A stretch of 64,000 nucleotides of DNA from Methylophilales bacterium (GCA_019823025.1 CP081940.1:186001-250000), one strand, 5' to 3'. Shown: positions 1 through 11,736, numbered from the stretch's first letter. Translations and numbers: made by a program. Notes: generated by a model from the letters alone, not told the origin.

Positions 1-2
1 TT

Positions 3-284
3 GCACACGCAGGATACATAAATTTTAGTTGGACTGCGAGATGTGAAATAGTTAGTCAACGCATTTGTAAAACAATTAACTATATGAAGGAAAAAGGACT
101 TAGCACTTGTACCGCCAAGTATTTGGGAGAAAGGACTACGCCATCAATACAGGCTAATTACGTATTAAGAGCTATGGATAAGTTTCCAAATAGGACGTAT
201 AAGTTCTATCAAAATTATTTTGTAGAATATCTTATTTTTAAGTTTAGTAACATTGATGATGGCGCATTAGAATTTAAGAGATAG
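3..284 (+). CDS. Flavin-containing monooxygenase, C-terminal end (partial)
   Basis: The frame is open from the window edge to a TAG at 282-284, so this is the 3' end of a gene that begins upstream. The roughly 93 visible residues match the C-terminal tail of bacterial FAD/NAD(P)H-dependent monooxygenases of the CzcO/FMO type: a GY-N-SWT stretch near the start, then V-x2-RIC-x3-NYM, a C-T pair, a 'RAMDKFP' segment, and a final YQNY...DDG-x-LEF block. Such enzymes oxygenate ketones or soft nucleophiles; the substrate cannot be told. The dinucleotide-binding domains lie outside the window. The gene converges on the TPR gene, with about 40 bases between them and no clear terminator. Confidence 0.72.
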   Translation, partial: AHAGYINFSWTARCEIVSQRICKTINYMKEKGLSTCTAKYLGERTTPSIQANYVLRAMDKFPNRTYKFYQNYFVEYLIFKFSNIDDGALEFKR

Positions 285-324
285 CCCTCTACAAAAAAAA
301 TCAACATATCTCAAAAAAAATAAT

Positions 325-1185
325 CTAGTCAAAGTCTTCGATACCCAGTCTTTGCATCACTATTTCCGCATTTTTTTTGCTTTCTGCAGCGGCCTTCTCA
401 TCTCCAATTTTTGTATATAGCTCAACTTGAGCAATTAGTGTTTTAGCTAGATAATATTCTCCACCATTATCAATACAAAACTTTTCAAGCTTCTTCAGTG
501 TTTCGATTGCTTTTGTTTGGTTCTTATCAAGATAATAGTATCTTGAAAGTTCAATGCTGCTATCAGCGTATTCACCCAGCATTCCAGTCTTTTGAAACAT
601 TAATGTTGCTCTTAAGCCATATTCAACTGCTTTTGAAGCTTTATTTCTATAGAAGTATGTTTGAGCTAAGCCTTCATAACAAACAGCTCGCTCATTATCA
701 TTTGAAGCCAATACCAAAGCTCTTGTATAGTAATCTTGAGCATCTAAAAATTCTTTAGTCCTAAGCATGTTAATACCTAATTGATACAAAAAACGGTGTT
801 CATATTGAAGGTATTTACTGTTACCCAATTCTGCTGTCTGAAAACCATAAGTGAATGTCTTATTAGACCCTTTAAAGTCTCCAGAGTCTCTTTGTGTAAT
901 GCCCTTGAAAAGAATTGCTTGCATTTGATCAGCTTGGATAGAAGCTTCCTTTTCGGCTATTTCAAAGTCTTTAATTGCCTGATCATTATTTCTAAGACGA
1001 AAATTAGCTTTACCCTTACAAAAGTTAGAATCGTATTTGTCTTTAACTGAATTCGCTGCTTTTAAAGCTTCCTCAAACTTACCTTTATTTAATTGTTTCT
1101 CACATTCATTATTCACATTATAAGCAAAAATATTGTTTGAATACAATAATGTAAAAGATAAAATTAATGTTAATTGTTTAATCAT
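325..1185 (-). CDS. Exported tetratricopeptide-repeat protein
   Basis: A 286-residue protein with a cleavable signal peptide (residues 1-21, ending near 'NIFAYN') followed by helical repeats of the TPR type across about residues 25-270. Recognisable repeat units include 'GKFEEALKAANSVKD', 'NNDQAIKDFEIAE' and 'EFLDAQDYYTRALVLA'. No catalytic domain is visible, so it is probably a periplasmic scaffold. The start is supported by GGAG six bases before the ATG. It is the last gene of the smc-zipA-ligA group and begins 2 bases after the ligA stop, so it is probably co-transcribed. Function unknown. Confidence 0.75.
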   Translation of the reverse strand: MIKQLTLILSFTLLYSNNIFAYNVNNECEKQLNKGKFEEALKAANSVKDKYDSNFCKGKANFRLRNNDQAIKDFEIAEKEASIQADQMQAILFKGITQRDSGDFKGSNKTFTYGFQTAELGNSKYLQYEHRFLYQLGINMLRTKEFLDAQDYYTRALVLASNDNERAVCYEGLAQTYFYRNKASKAVEYGLRATLMFQKTGMLGEYADSSIELSRYYYLDKNQTKAIETLKKLEKFCIDNGGEYYLAKTLIAQVELYTKIGDEKAAAESKKNAEIVMQRLGIEDFD

Positions 1186-1187
1186 TA

Positions 1188-3209
<2,022 letters not shown>

Positions 3210-4292
3210 TTAATTGAACATTTTTTGAGCAATTTTCGAGCCCGATGGAATTTTCTTTTCTTGCATTATTTTCTCTAGCTTTTTTAAATGCACATAAATT
3301 TGGCTTATTTGATCATCGTTTAAAGGCTTTCTGCTAACATCAACAAGCACTCCATTAAGCTTAGTGTTGAATTGTTTAATTATAAGAATTAGTTCGTTGA
3401 ATGCTGTTGTAATTTTCATAGTATTTGGGATGTCCATTTTGAAAATAATTCCTTGAAGGAATGTTTCGTGACTTATATTTAGTGGCTTCCCAGTTAGTGA
3501 AGTAAGCACGCAAATCTTTTGACCTGAATCTTGGTGTATTAATTCGTGAAACGAATTATTATTGACTTTAAAGATAGGTTGTTTAAAAAAGTCTATCAAA
3601 GGCCCTGCGTGAAATGTTGGGTCAGACTTCGGATAAACCTGAAGAATCAATGAGTGATCAACATCTTTTTTAAATTTACTTAAATGAAAAGATTCTTTTT
3701 CAATATCCTGATTAGATAACCAAAATATTGGTCCATCAACATTTGATGAAATATCATTCGCAAGCTGCTTAAAATCTTGGATGGCTTTGGTATCTAGAGT
3801 ATATTTCCTGCTTGCGAGCAGTAAAACTAAGAGAACCTGGTTGTAATTAATAGAGTCATAGATTGCTGATTCTGTTGCCCACAAATCATTATCTTTTCTA
3901 ATATAAACTCTGACACCTGGCATCGATTTAATTTTATCTAAAAGTAATCCACTGCTCGACTCTTGAATCTTTTTACATGTAATTGAAATTACGGTTTCAA
4001 TATCTCTGTCAATGCCATCAGGCAAATTTGAATTAATTATCTTTTCTGAACCAGTTAAATTCTCATTAACCTCTTTCTCTATGGGTTCAAAAGGCTCAAC
4101 AACTTCAGGAGTCACTTCTAGATCATTAAAGTTATGAAAAAGTGGATCGTTGTCCTCGCTAATAGAGTTGTTAGGTTTTGTTAGGCTGGCTTGTTTCTTT
4201 GTTAATCTTTTTAATTCACTCCAATTGTAGATGATTAGCACAAAAATAATGGCTACGCCCGTAATTAATAGTGCAAGTTGAACATCATTCAT
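3210..4292 (-). CDS. zipA: Cell division protein ZipA
   Basis: Anchors FtsZ to the inner membrane in the division ring. The 360-residue protein has an N-terminal membrane anchor (about residues 5-24, 'LALLITGVAIIFVLIIY'), a basic stretch, a poorly conserved acidic/proline linker (about 35-100), and a C-terminal region compatible with the ZipA FtsZ-binding domain (about 215-345). The call rests on the topology, the C-terminal pattern and the position between smc and ligA, where zipA homologues are found. It starts 2 bases after the smc stop. Sequence conservation of ZipA is low, so the name depends partly on context. Confidence 0.85.
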   Translation of the reverse strand: MNDVQLALLITGVAIIFVLIIYNWSELKRLTKKQASLTKPNNSISEDNDPLFHNFNDLEVTPEVVEPFEPIEKEVNENLTGSEKIINSNLPDGIDRDIETVISITCKKIQESSSGLLLDKIKSMPGVRVYIRKDNDLWATESAIYDSINYNQVLLVLLLASRKYTLDTKAIQDFKQLANDISSNVDGPIFWLSNQDIEKESFHLSKFKKDVDHSLILQVYPKSDPTFHAGPLIDFFKQPIFKVNNNSFHELIHQDSGQKICVLTSLTGKPLNISHETFLQGIIFKMDIPNTMKITTAFNELILIIKQFNTKLNGVLVDVSRKPLNDDQISQIYVHLKKLEKIMQEKKIPSGSKIAQKMFN

Positions 4293-4294
4293 AT

Positions 4295-7200
4295 TTAGTA
4301 AGCTAGCTCCATATCGTCAATATCCCTCATATCTACTTCGACAATTCTTGAAACTCCAAGTTCTTGCTGAGTAACGCCGACTAATTGTTCTGCAATCTCC
4401 ATGGTAATTCGGTTGTGTGTAACGATTAAAAACTGTGTCTTTTCTGCCATTTCCTTTACTAAAGAACAAAAATTACCTGTATTGGTATCGTCCAATGGTG
4501 CATCTACTTCATCCATAACGCAAAACGGAGAGGGGTTTAATTTAAATAAAGCAAATATAAGCGATATTGCTGTTAATGCTTTTTCCCCACCTGACAAAAG
4601 ATTAATCGTTGTATTTTTTTTACCAGGGGGTTGGGCTGATACTTGGAGACCTGTATCTAAAATTTCATCCCCCATCAATTGAAGCTCTGCCCTTCCTCCC
4701 ATAAACAATCTTTTAAAAAACTCACTGAAATTTTTGTTAACTTCTTTGTATGTTGTATCTAATTTTTCCTTTGTTTCACTGTCGATTTTTTTAATTGCAT
4801 TCTCAAGTGTCGTCATCGCTTCAGTTAAATCATCAGATTGTTTTTGTAGATAATTTTTTCTTTCTTGGATGGAATTTAATTCATCGATAGCAGCTTGGTT
4901 AACTGGTCCAAGACGTTCCATTTTAAGGCGGAGTGCATCACACTTCTCTATTATCGATTCGACATTTGTGTCATCATCGATTGCATCAAGCAAAGCACTT
5001 TCATCGAAAGAGGTTTTTTCAATTTCATGGCAGCATTGCTGGAATAGAATCTGTGATTCTCTTTCTAAAATTTTAGATTCTTGGACTTTTTCAGTAAGTG
5101 GATTTAGTGAGTGTTGCTTTTCCAGTCTTTTGCTTTCTAAATTTTTCAGATTAGTTTCTTTCGTCAAAAGATCCTCTCTTGCTTTAATAAGATTTTTTTC
5201 TGCCTGTTCTTTTTCTTGAAGGCTTTCTTTAAGAATTGATTCTTGATTTTCAGAGTTTTTTTCATTCAATTGGATATGGGAGTCATTTATTAACTTTTCT
5301 AAGCGAAGCTTTTCGTTGGTATTGTGAGTTAATTTTTCAACGAAATCTTCATGTTTGTTCTGATGAATTTTTAGATTGAATGAAAGCTCTTGCTCTATTT
5401 TATCTCTTGCAAATACCTTTTCTCTTTCTGATTCAAATTTTACCTCAGAGGTTTTTTTGTCATTCAATAATTCCTCTAATTTGTTTTGTAAATTTAATTT
5501 GTCTTTACTATGTTCGTCGAGACTCTTTTGTTTTTGACTAAACTCCTCCATAAAACTACTTATTTTTTTATCAGCCTCTTCAAGCTCGATGCCTATATTG
5601 ACGATTCTTTCTTGCCTATGAATCTCAATTTGTTGCTGCTTATTTACCTCTAAATTAATTGAATTTTTCTCTTCAATAAGATTAAATTTTTTCTCAGATA
5701 AAAGCTCAACTTCTTTTTTTGTTGTCGCTAAATTTTCTATATGTACATCTGTTTTGTTAATAGCTTTATCAAGCTCATTCTTGTATCCGGGTAAATCTTT
5801 TTTTAGGTCTTCAAGTAGCTTAAGATTGGTAAGTTTGTTAGATTTTGTTTTATTTTCAGATCGAAATACTTGAAAGTTTTTACCATGAATATTGCCAGAT
5901 TGATCAACCAATATTTCACCAAAATTAAGATCTTTAAGATTAACTTCTAGATCTTGTTCATTTGTAATATAGGCATGACAAAGCCATTCTGTTAATACAT
6001 TATTGATATTGGGTATTTTAGATGATATTTTTGAAAGCAGTGGCGTGAGTTTTGCATTATGCGTAATTGTCTTGTTTGAACTTCCCTCATATACAACAGC
6101 TATGCTTGTTGGTATCTCTTTAAGTGATTTAGGAGATATTCTTTTGCTTTCATAGGCGCTGGCATACTCTGAAAGAAGAAAGTCAACAGCTTTTTGCCAA
6201 TCTTTTTCGATATCAACTCTTTTAAATATATTCCTATCTTTATCAATACCTACTTCATTAAGGAATTCACTGGTATGCTCATCATTCATTTCGTTCTCTA
6301 CAAAGCTCGACAGGGTCGAGATTTGTATTTCAGTCTGCTGAAAATTTTTAAGATGCTCATCTTTTCTCAAATTGAGGCTATCTGTTTCTTTTTCTAACTT
6401 ATTAAGTAATTCTTTTTTATCTGCTAACTCATTATCCGCGAGCATTATTTGATTATCTATATCTCCTATATGATCTGGAGAGGTACTATCATGACTTCCA
6501 ACCTTCTCTTTTATTGCAAAAGATTCGTCATGGAGTTGTTTTTTTCTTACCTCTAAATCCTCAATGCTTTTATTAATATAATCAATTCGAGTTGATTCTA
6601 AATTGATTAACTCGTATATTTTTTGACTCTCACTTTGTTGAAATTCTAATTTCTCAATAGCTGCCCTGTATTCAGCTTCTACCTTCACAAGTCTGGCTTT
6701 ATCAGCACCGGCATTTTGTTGGTGCTGTGAAAGTTTTTCATTTTCGATTTGTATTAAATTTTGATTTTCCTCTATCGCTTTTTCAGTTTCTTCGATTGAA
6801 GTGGTATGAGATTTTAATTTTTCCTCACTCTCAATCAATGTAACCTTCAATCTCTCTAGATTATTTTTAATGTTATTTAGGGCATTTTCTGCATCCGATA
6901 CAAGGGCATTTACCTCATAAAATTTAGCCTGCGCAGAATTAATTTCGTTAGATTTGTCAGCGTGCTCTTGCCTAGCATTCTCAACGTTAACTTCGATATC
7001 TCTTAATGCTGTTGTGAATTGATCTAATTCAGTCTGTTGATTAGTAATAAGTGTTTTTATTTGATCCCAAGACTCATTCGCATCCCTCTTCTTTAATGCC
7101 CAAACCTGCGCTTCTTGGAATTTTAAATTTTCTTGGTGCTTATTATATTTGCTTGCGGTTTCTGCTTGTGATTCAAGCTTGGTGATTTGTTGATTGATTT

Positions 7201-7798
7201 CCCTTAATAAGTCTTCAACACGCGATAGGTTCTCTTTTGTATCACGCAGTCGATATTCTGTTTCTTTTCTTCTCTCTTTGTATTGACTGACACCAGCAGC
7301 CTCCTCTAGAAAGTTTTTTAGTTCTTCTGGTTTTGCTTCGATAATCTGTGAGACTGTATTTTGTCCAATGATTGCATAACCTTTAGCGCCTAAGCCAGTA
7401 CCAAGAAATAAGTCAGCTACATCTTTTCTTCTCACTTGAGTATTATTAATGTAATAACTTGACCCCTTTTCTTTTTCAATGACTCTCTTGACAGATATTT
7501 CAGCGTAACTAGCCCATGCTTGTGGTGCCATTCCTTCTGAATTATCAAAGAAAAGTTCAGCACTTGCTCTAGAAACAGGTTGGCGAGTATCACTACCGTA
7601 AAAGATAACATCCTCCATCGTTCCTCCACGCAACTCTTTAGCTGAGGAAGATCCTAAAACCCATTTAATAGATTCGGTTACATTTGATTTACCACAACCA
7701 TTTGGTCCTACAATAGCCGCTAACTGTGCGTCAACTTTTATGGTTGTTGGATCAACAAATGTTTTAAAGCCAGCTAATTTAATCTCTTTAAGTTTCAA
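4295..7798 (-). CDS. smc: Chromosome segregation protein SMC
   Basis: A 1167-residue ATPase that organises and segregates chromosomes with ScpA/ScpB. The N-terminal ATPase half carries the Walker A motif GPNGCGKS (residues 31-38) after 'IKLAGFKTFVDP'. Two long coiled coils rich in Glu, Lys and Gln flank a hinge at roughly 500-640. The C-terminal half has the ABC signature LLSGGEKAL and the Walker B segment ending in 'VMDEVDAPLDD'. The start is a TTG, chosen because MKLKEIKLAGF aligns with the conserved SMC N-terminus. It is the first gene of the smc-zipA-ligA-TPR unit and diverges from queF. Confidence 0.97.
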   Translation of the reverse strand: MKLKEIKLAGFKTFVDPTTIKVDAQLAAIVGPNGCGKSNVTESIKWVLGSSSAKELRGGTMEDVIFYGSDTRQPVSRASAELFFDNSEGMAPQAWASYAEISVKRVIEKEKGSSYYINNTQVRRKDVADLFLGTGLGAKGYAIIGQNTVSQIIEAKPEELKNFLEEAAGVSQYKERRKETEYRLRDTKENLSRVEDLLREINQQITKLESQAETASKYNKHQENLKFQEAQVWALKKRDANESWDQIKTLITNQQTELDQFTTALRDIEVNVENARQEHADKSNEINSAQAKFYEVNALVSDAENALNNIKNNLERLKVTLIESEEKLKSHTTSIEETEKAIEENQNLIQIENEKLSQHQQNAGADKARLVKVEAEYRAAIEKLEFQQSESQKIYELINLESTRIDYINKSIEDLEVRKKQLHDESFAIKEKVGSHDSTSPDHIGDIDNQIMLADNELADKKELLNKLEKETDSLNLRKDEHLKNFQQTEIQISTLSSFVENEMNDEHTSEFLNEVGIDKDRNIFKRVDIEKDWQKAVDFLLSEYASAYESKRISPKSLKEIPTSIAVVYEGSSNKTITHNAKLTPLLSKISSKIPNINNVLTEWLCHAYITNEQDLEVNLKDLNFGEILVDQSGNIHGKNFQVFRSENKTKSNKLTNLKLLEDLKKDLPGYKNELDKAINKTDVHIENLATTKKEVELLSEKKFNLIEEKNSINLEVNKQQQIEIHRQERIVNIGIELEEADKKISSFMEEFSQKQKSLDEHSKDKLNLQNKLEELLNDKKTSEVKFESEREKVFARDKIEQELSFNLKIHQNKHEDFVEKLTHNTNEKLRLEKLINDSHIQLNEKNSENQESILKESLQEKEQAEKNLIKAREDLLTKETNLKNLESKRLEKQHSLNPLTEKVQESKILERESQILFQQCCHEIEKTSFDESALLDAIDDDTNVESIIEKCDALRLKMERLGPVNQAAIDELNSIQERKNYLQKQSDDLTEAMTTLENAIKKIDSETKEKLDTTYKEVNKNFSEFFKRLFMGGRAELQLMGDEILDTGLQVSAQPPGKKNTTINLLSGGEKALTAISLIFALFKLNPSPFCVMDEVDAPLDDTNTGNFCSLVKEMAEKTQFLIVTHNRITMEIAEQLVGVTQQELGVSRIVEVDMRDIDDMELAY

Positions 7799-7821
7799 TT
7801 GTTATCAATCTTTGGATTTTG

Positions 7822-7852
7822 TTGAAAAAGAATTTGTTCAAGGCAGTATAAT
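7822..7852 (+). promoter_or_regulatory. Probable sigma-70-type promoter for queF
   Basis: A perfect TATAAT hexamer lies at 7847-7852 with a TTGAAA hexamer at 7822-7827. The 19-base spacer is longer than the ideal 17. It sits 32 bases before the queF start in the smc/queF divergent gap. No preQ1-riboswitch-like fold was evident between it and the gene. Confidence 0.45.
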
Positions 7853-7883
7853 GTCATCTTTCAAATAAATTTAAGCTTAAGTT

Positions 7884-8330
7884 ATGAATCAAAATTCACT
7901 CGGTGGAAAGCCAACAGCCCAACCCACCAAAACACTAGAAACATTCGAAAATCCCAACACTAAAAGAGATATTCATATCCATATGCAAATTCCAGAGTTT
8001 ACTTGTTTGTGTCCTAAAACAGGCCAACCTGACTTCGCTACTTTGTACCTTGATTATATCCCCGATAAGACTTGTGTGGAACTAAAAAGTCTAAAACTCT
8101 ATATCTGGTCATTCAGAGATGAGGGATGCTTTCATGAGGCAGTTACTAACAGTATTTTAGATGACCTTGTTCAGGCAACAGACCCTAGATTTATGAGATT
8201 AACTGCCAAATTTTTTGTCAGAGGTGGTATTTTTACCAATGTTGTTGCTGAACATACTAAGCCAGGCTGGAAACCACAGCCCAAAGTTGACTTAGGTCAA
8301 TTTGATTCTGAGAAAAATTATCGAGGATAA
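7884..8330 (+). CDS. queF: NADPH-dependent 7-cyano-7-deazaguanine reductase QueF
   Basis: Reduces the nitrile of preQ0 to the aminomethyl group of preQ1 in queuosine synthesis. At 148 residues it is the short, single-domain form of the T-fold family. The hallmark segment '[14 protein letters not shown]' begins near residue 41; by family alignment Cys43 forms the thioimide and Asp50 is the proton donor. The substrate-binding 'VELKSLKLY' and 'FRDEGCFHE' segments follow. A single-gene unit with its own promoter, followed after 6 bases by tRNA-Ala. Two later queuosine genes, queG and queD, are also in this window but unlinked. Confidence 0.96.
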   Translation: MNQNSLGGKPTAQPTKTLETFENPNTKRDIHIHMQIPEFTCLCPKTGQPDFATLYLDYIPDKTCVELKSLKLYIWSFRDEGCFHEAVTNSILDDLVQATDPRFMRLTAKFFVRGGIFTNVVAEHTKPGWKPQPKVDLGQFDSEKNYRG

Positions 8331-8336
8331 TTTCAC

Positions 8337-8412
8337 GGGGGTATAGCTCAGCTGGGAGAGCACTTGCATGGCATGCAAGGGGTCAGCGGTTCGATCCCGC
8401 TTACCTCCACCA
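8337..8412 (+). tRNA. tRNA-Ala (anticodon GGC)
   Basis: A full 76-base cloverleaf with CCA encoded. The acceptor stem GGGGGTA pairs with TACCTCC and contains the G3:U70 wobble that is the alanine identity element. The D stem is GCTC/GAGC, the anticodon stem CTTGC/GCAAG encloses loop ATGGCAT with anticodon GGC, and the T arm is AGCGG-TTCGATC-CCGCT. It reads GCC/GCU codons. Confidence 0.97.
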
Positions 8413-8448
8413 ATTCTTTGAACTAGTAGGCTCTAGATTGACCGTTTA

Positions 8449-9270
8449 TTATTCCTTAATAAATCTCAAGGTCATTCGATCTGACTCTCCAATTGATATA
8501 ATATCTGCTTTATCATCGTCTTCAACCCCCCTTAAGCTAGGTAGCAAATTCCAAACGCCATTTGGATGGTCAGCAGTATCCTTCGGATTTGCATTGATTT
8601 CAGATTTAGCATCAAGTCTGAAACCTGCATCTTTTGCCATCTGAATAACATAATCTTCTGTCATATAACCACTTTTAATCTGTTTATCTAAGGGCGTTCC
8701 TGCCTTTGCTCTGTGCTCTACTACTCCAAGAACTCCTCCAGACTTAAGGGCTTTTGCAAAACCAGCAAACATCGCTTCAGCTGATCCTGCTTTCGCCCAA
8801 TTATGAACGTTTCTAAATGTAAGAACCATATCAACAGGGCTATTCGGAGAAAATTCAGGTTGTTTTGGATCAAAATGAACCCAACGGAGTTGGTCGTAAA
8901 TATCAGGATTTTTTTCCATCTTTTCTTTAAACGTCCTTTCTAATTTAACAAAGAAAGGATTTATTTTTTCATGCAGCTCCAAGGAGGTATAGGTGTACTG
9001 CCCTTTATTGTGCATCAGCGAAGCTAAAATCTCAGTATACCAACCATATCCCGGAGTAATTTCAACAACAGACTGTTCTGGATTGAGGCCAAAAAAGAGT
9101 AATGTTTCTTTTGGATGGCGATATTTATCACGCTCAACATAAGAAGGTGTTCTATGTTCAGCCTCTAGAGCTTTATCAATAAGCTGACTAGTATCTGAAT
9201 TACCACAACCAAGTAATATTGTTAAAGAGAATAAAATTAAAAAAAGTTTATATAATTTATTATTTGTCAT
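8449..9270 (-). CDS. Predicted SAM-dependent methyltransferase with lipoprotein signal (COG4798-like)
   Basis: A 273-residue protein with an N-terminal hydrophobic stretch and a lipobox-like LLGC (Cys22), so probably a lipoprotein or exported protein. The rest resembles the COG4798 'predicted methyltransferase' group: 'YRHPKETLLFFGLNPEQSVVEITPGYGWYTEILA' region (about 51-85) as the SAM-binding motif I, then 'VDMVLTFRNVHNW' and 'LKSGGVLGVVEHRA'. The combination of a SAM-binding fold with an export signal is odd because SAM is cytoplasmic. The substrate is unknown. It diverges from the gamma-glutamyltransferase gene. Confidence 0.75.
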   Translation of the reverse strand: MTNNKLYKLFLILFSLTILLGCGNSDTSQLIDKALEAEHRTPSYVERDKYRHPKETLLFFGLNPEQSVVEITPGYGWYTEILASLMHNKGQYTYTSLELHEKINPFFVKLERTFKEKMEKNPDIYDQLRWVHFDPKQPEFSPNSPVDMVLTFRNVHNWAKAGSAEAMFAGFAKALKSGGVLGVVEHRAKAGTPLDKQIKSGYMTEDYVIQMAKDAGFRLDAKSEINANPKDTADHPNGVWNLLPSLRGVEDDDKADIISIGESDRMTLRFIKE

Positions 9271-9370
9271 GTTTATGTAAATATTAATTTGAGAGTTAAA
9301 GTAAAATAATCAAATATGATCTAAAAAATATATTAATGAATTACTAATCAAAAACAAGGTTTTTTATTAA

Positions 9371-11068
9371 ATGAAGACATTCAGAATTTCTGAGCATTGG
9401 CTTTATCTATTATTTATATTATTTTATTCTGGAAGTATTTTCTCCAATGAATTAATTCAATCCAAGGGTGCAGTTGTAACTTCGAATGCTCTGGCAACTG
9501 AAGCAGGAGAAAAAATTTTAGCTGAAGGTGGCAACGCTTACGATGCTGCTACAACAATCAGTGCGATGCTTTCTGTTGTAGAGCCATTTGCATCAGGCCT
9601 TGGAGGGGGTGCATTCTGGTTAATATATGATGCTAAAAGTAAAAAATATACCATGCTAGATGCCAGAGAGACTGCTCCACTGCAATCTCATAAAAATATG
9701 TATCTAGATGAAAATGAGAACGTTATAAAAAATATGTCTAAGCTTGGGCCATTGTCTGCAGGAATACCAGGGATCCCTGCGGTATTAAGCTACGTCAATG
9801 ATAAGTACGGTTCAAAGAAATTAAGCACGCTTTTAACTCCAGCCTATCGGGCCGCAATCAATGGATTTCCTGTAAATGAAAGGTATTTAAAAGGAGCAAA
9901 TTATAAAAAGAAGTGGCTTAAAAAATACAAAGAAACGGAAGCAATTTTTTTGCACAACGGTGAAGTCCCAAAAAAAGGATGGGTCCTAAAGCAAAATGAT
10001 CTAGCAAAGACGATTAAAAAAATAATGAAGGATGGCCACAAAAGTTTTTACACAGGAAGCTTTGCTAAAAAAATGGTTGAATCTGTTCAAAATAATGGTG
10101 GTATTTGGAGCGAAGAAGATTTAAATAGATATAAAGTTCTTGAGCGAGAACCAGTTCGATCAACCTACAAAGGAATTTCAATTATAGCCCCTGGGCTTCC
10201 ATCCTCAGGAGGCTTAGTTCTATCCAATGCCCTAAATATATTAGCAGGGTATGAATTGGATAAACTTAGCCCTACCACCCAAAAACATTTAATTATTGAG
10301 TCTCTAAGGCGAGCGTATTATGAAAGAGCCTTAAAAATGGGAGATCCAGATTTCATGGATAATTCTCTTGAATTTCTTTTAACTCCTAGTTTTGCGGCGA
10401 AACAAAGAGAAAGTATTAATATCAATTATGCAACAGATAATCAAACTCTCGAATTCGCTGATCCACCGTATCAAGGGCAAGGAAACGATACAACGCATTT
10501 TTCGGTAATCGATAAATTCGGTAATCGTGTAGCAGTTACGCAATCTATCAACTTTTGGTTTGGATCTACCTTTGTTCCCAAAGGAACAGGTGTTTTGCTG
10601 AATAATGAAATGGATGATTTTTCTATCAAGCCTGGCACTGAGAATGGCTATGGATTAATTGGATATGATGCTAATGCAGTGGAACCCGGAAAAAGAATGT
10701 TATCCAGTATGACGCCAACTTTTCTTGAATCAGATAGAGGCTTTGTAATTTTAGGAACCCCAGGAGGCTCAAGGATTATAAGTATGATTCTTCTTGCAAC
10801 TTTGGAATGGATTAATGGAGGAGACGCTAAATCTATGGTCTCTTTGCCAAGGTTTCATCATCAATATCATCCAGATTATGTGCTCTATGAGGAAGAAGCA
10901 TTTATATCTAGTGAGATTGATGAATTGGAAAGTATGGGACATATATTTAAAAAATCAAACAGGCAGTTTGGTAATATGCAGATAATTACATGGGATCAAG
11001 AAAATAATAAAATTGAAGTTGCCTCTGACCCAAGGGGAAAAGAAAAAAGCCGTGAAGAAGTATATTGA
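9371..11068 (+). CDS. ggt: Gamma-glutamyltransferase / glutathione hydrolase
   Basis: Periplasmic N-terminal-nucleophile hydrolase that cleaves the gamma-glutamyl bond of glutathione and related peptides. The 565 residues start with a signal peptide (about 1-26). The proenzyme is expected to self-cleave before the catalytic threonine in the GNDTTHFSV motif (Thr374), giving a large subunit with 'GGNAYDAA', 'GLGGGAFW' and 'LDARETAP', and a small subunit with 'NNEMDDFS' and 'GTPGGSRI'. All characteristic motifs are intact. It stands alone. In a nutrient-poor setting it would scavenge cysteine and glutamate from external glutathione (inference). Confidence 0.95.
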   Translation: MKTFRISEHWLYLLFILFYSGSIFSNELIQSKGAVVTSNALATEAGEKILAEGGNAYDAATTISAMLSVVEPFASGLGGGAFWLIYDAKSKKYTMLDARETAPLQSHKNMYLDENENVIKNMSKLGPLSAGIPGIPAVLSYVNDKYGSKKLSTLLTPAYRAAINGFPVNERYLKGANYKKKWLKKYKETEAIFLHNGEVPKKGWVLKQNDLAKTIKKIMKDGHKSFYTGSFAKKMVESVQNNGGIWSEEDLNRYKVLEREPVRSTYKGISIIAPGLPSSGGLVLSNALNILAGYELDKLSPTTQKHLIIESLRRAYYERALKMGDPDFMDNSLEFLLTPSFAAKQRESININYATDNQTLEFADPPYQGQGNDTTHFSVIDKFGNRVAVTQSINFWFGSTFVPKGTGVLLNNEMDDFSIKPGTENGYGLIGYDANAVEPGKRMLSSMTPTFLESDRGFVILGTPGGSRIISMILLATLEWINGGDAKSMVSLPRFHHQYHPDYVLYEEEAFISSEIDELESMGHIFKKSNRQFGNMQIITWDQENNKIEVASDPRGKEKSREEVY

Positions 11069-11142
11069 TAAATAACTTATAACTTTTTATAAGGATTTAT
11101 ATAGAGGTTTATAGAGCAACTAAGTTTACTTCTACCAACTAC

Positions 11143-11736
11143 CTAAAAAGAATAGTTTTTATTGGGAGTAACGCAGCACGTCAAAGGGACATCATGTTCA
11201 TTTGTATCATCTATGAGCTCGCAAGGCATAAAAAGGCTGATGCCAATTTTTTTAACATCCTTATGTAAAGAAGCAAAAAAACGATCGTAAAAACCTTTTC
11301 CATAGCCCACTCGATAGCCTTTCAGATCAAAGGCTAAAAGCGGCGTAATTACTAGATCGATCTTATCGTTTTCTATCCAAATAGGATTGATTGGTTCGGT
11401 AATATTGTATTTAGCTTGTTTGGTTATGGTATCTGGACTAAATGCTGCATTTCTCATTGTCCCCTCTTCAAAATTACTCACAGGGACAACAACCTTTATA
11501 TTATTTTTCCAACAATACTCAACGATTGGTGAAGTATTAATTTCATCCTTTGTATGGATTGGTAAAAAGCAATGGATAAATTTAAGCTCATATTCTTTTA
11601 TAAGCTCGATTGTGTTTTGAATGAGAAGTGATGAATTTTCTTCAAAATCTGATGAGGACAGATCTTGACGCTTTTTTAAATATATCTTTCTTGCGGTATC
11701 TTTTTTCAAAATAATGTAGGAAAGAGAGGGTAACAA
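11143..11736 (-). CDS. 5-formyltetrahydrofolate cyclo-ligase
   Basis: Converts 5-formyl-THF to 5,10-methenyl-THF using ATP, keeping the folate pool active. About 197 residues, normal for the family. Diagnostic segments are the basic N-terminal 'ARKIYLKKRQ', the central 'CFLPIHTKDEINT', and the C-terminal 'GYRVGYGKGFYDRFF' ATP-binding loop. There is no ATG; the frame can start at TTG 11736 or at TTG 11709, and the latter gives the more typical short lysine-rich N-terminus. Neither has a convincing ribosome-binding site. In many proteobacteria this gene follows 6S RNA, but only 68 bases separate it from panB here, too few for that RNA. Confidence 0.9.
   Translation of the reverse strand: MLPSLSYIILKKDTARKIYLKKRQDLSSSDFEENSSLLIQNTIELIKEYELKFIHCFLPIHTKDEINTSPIVEYCWKNNIKVVVPVSNFEEGTMRNAAFSPDTITKQAKYNITEPINPIWIENDKIDLVITPLLAFDLKGYRVGYGKGFYDRFFASLHKDVKKIGISLFMPCELIDDTNEHDVPLTCCVTPNKNYSF

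Noticed and set aside
4401-4682. Plus-strand reading frames inside smc, ligA and other long genes
   Set aside because: They are antisense to strongly conserved coding regions and encode Ser/Phe/Leu-rich products without family patterns.
7799-7883. Possible preQ1 riboswitch before queF
   Set aside because: The 85-base gap is mostly promoter; I could not draw the compact pseudoknot of preQ1 riboswitches, and no matching conserved tail is present.
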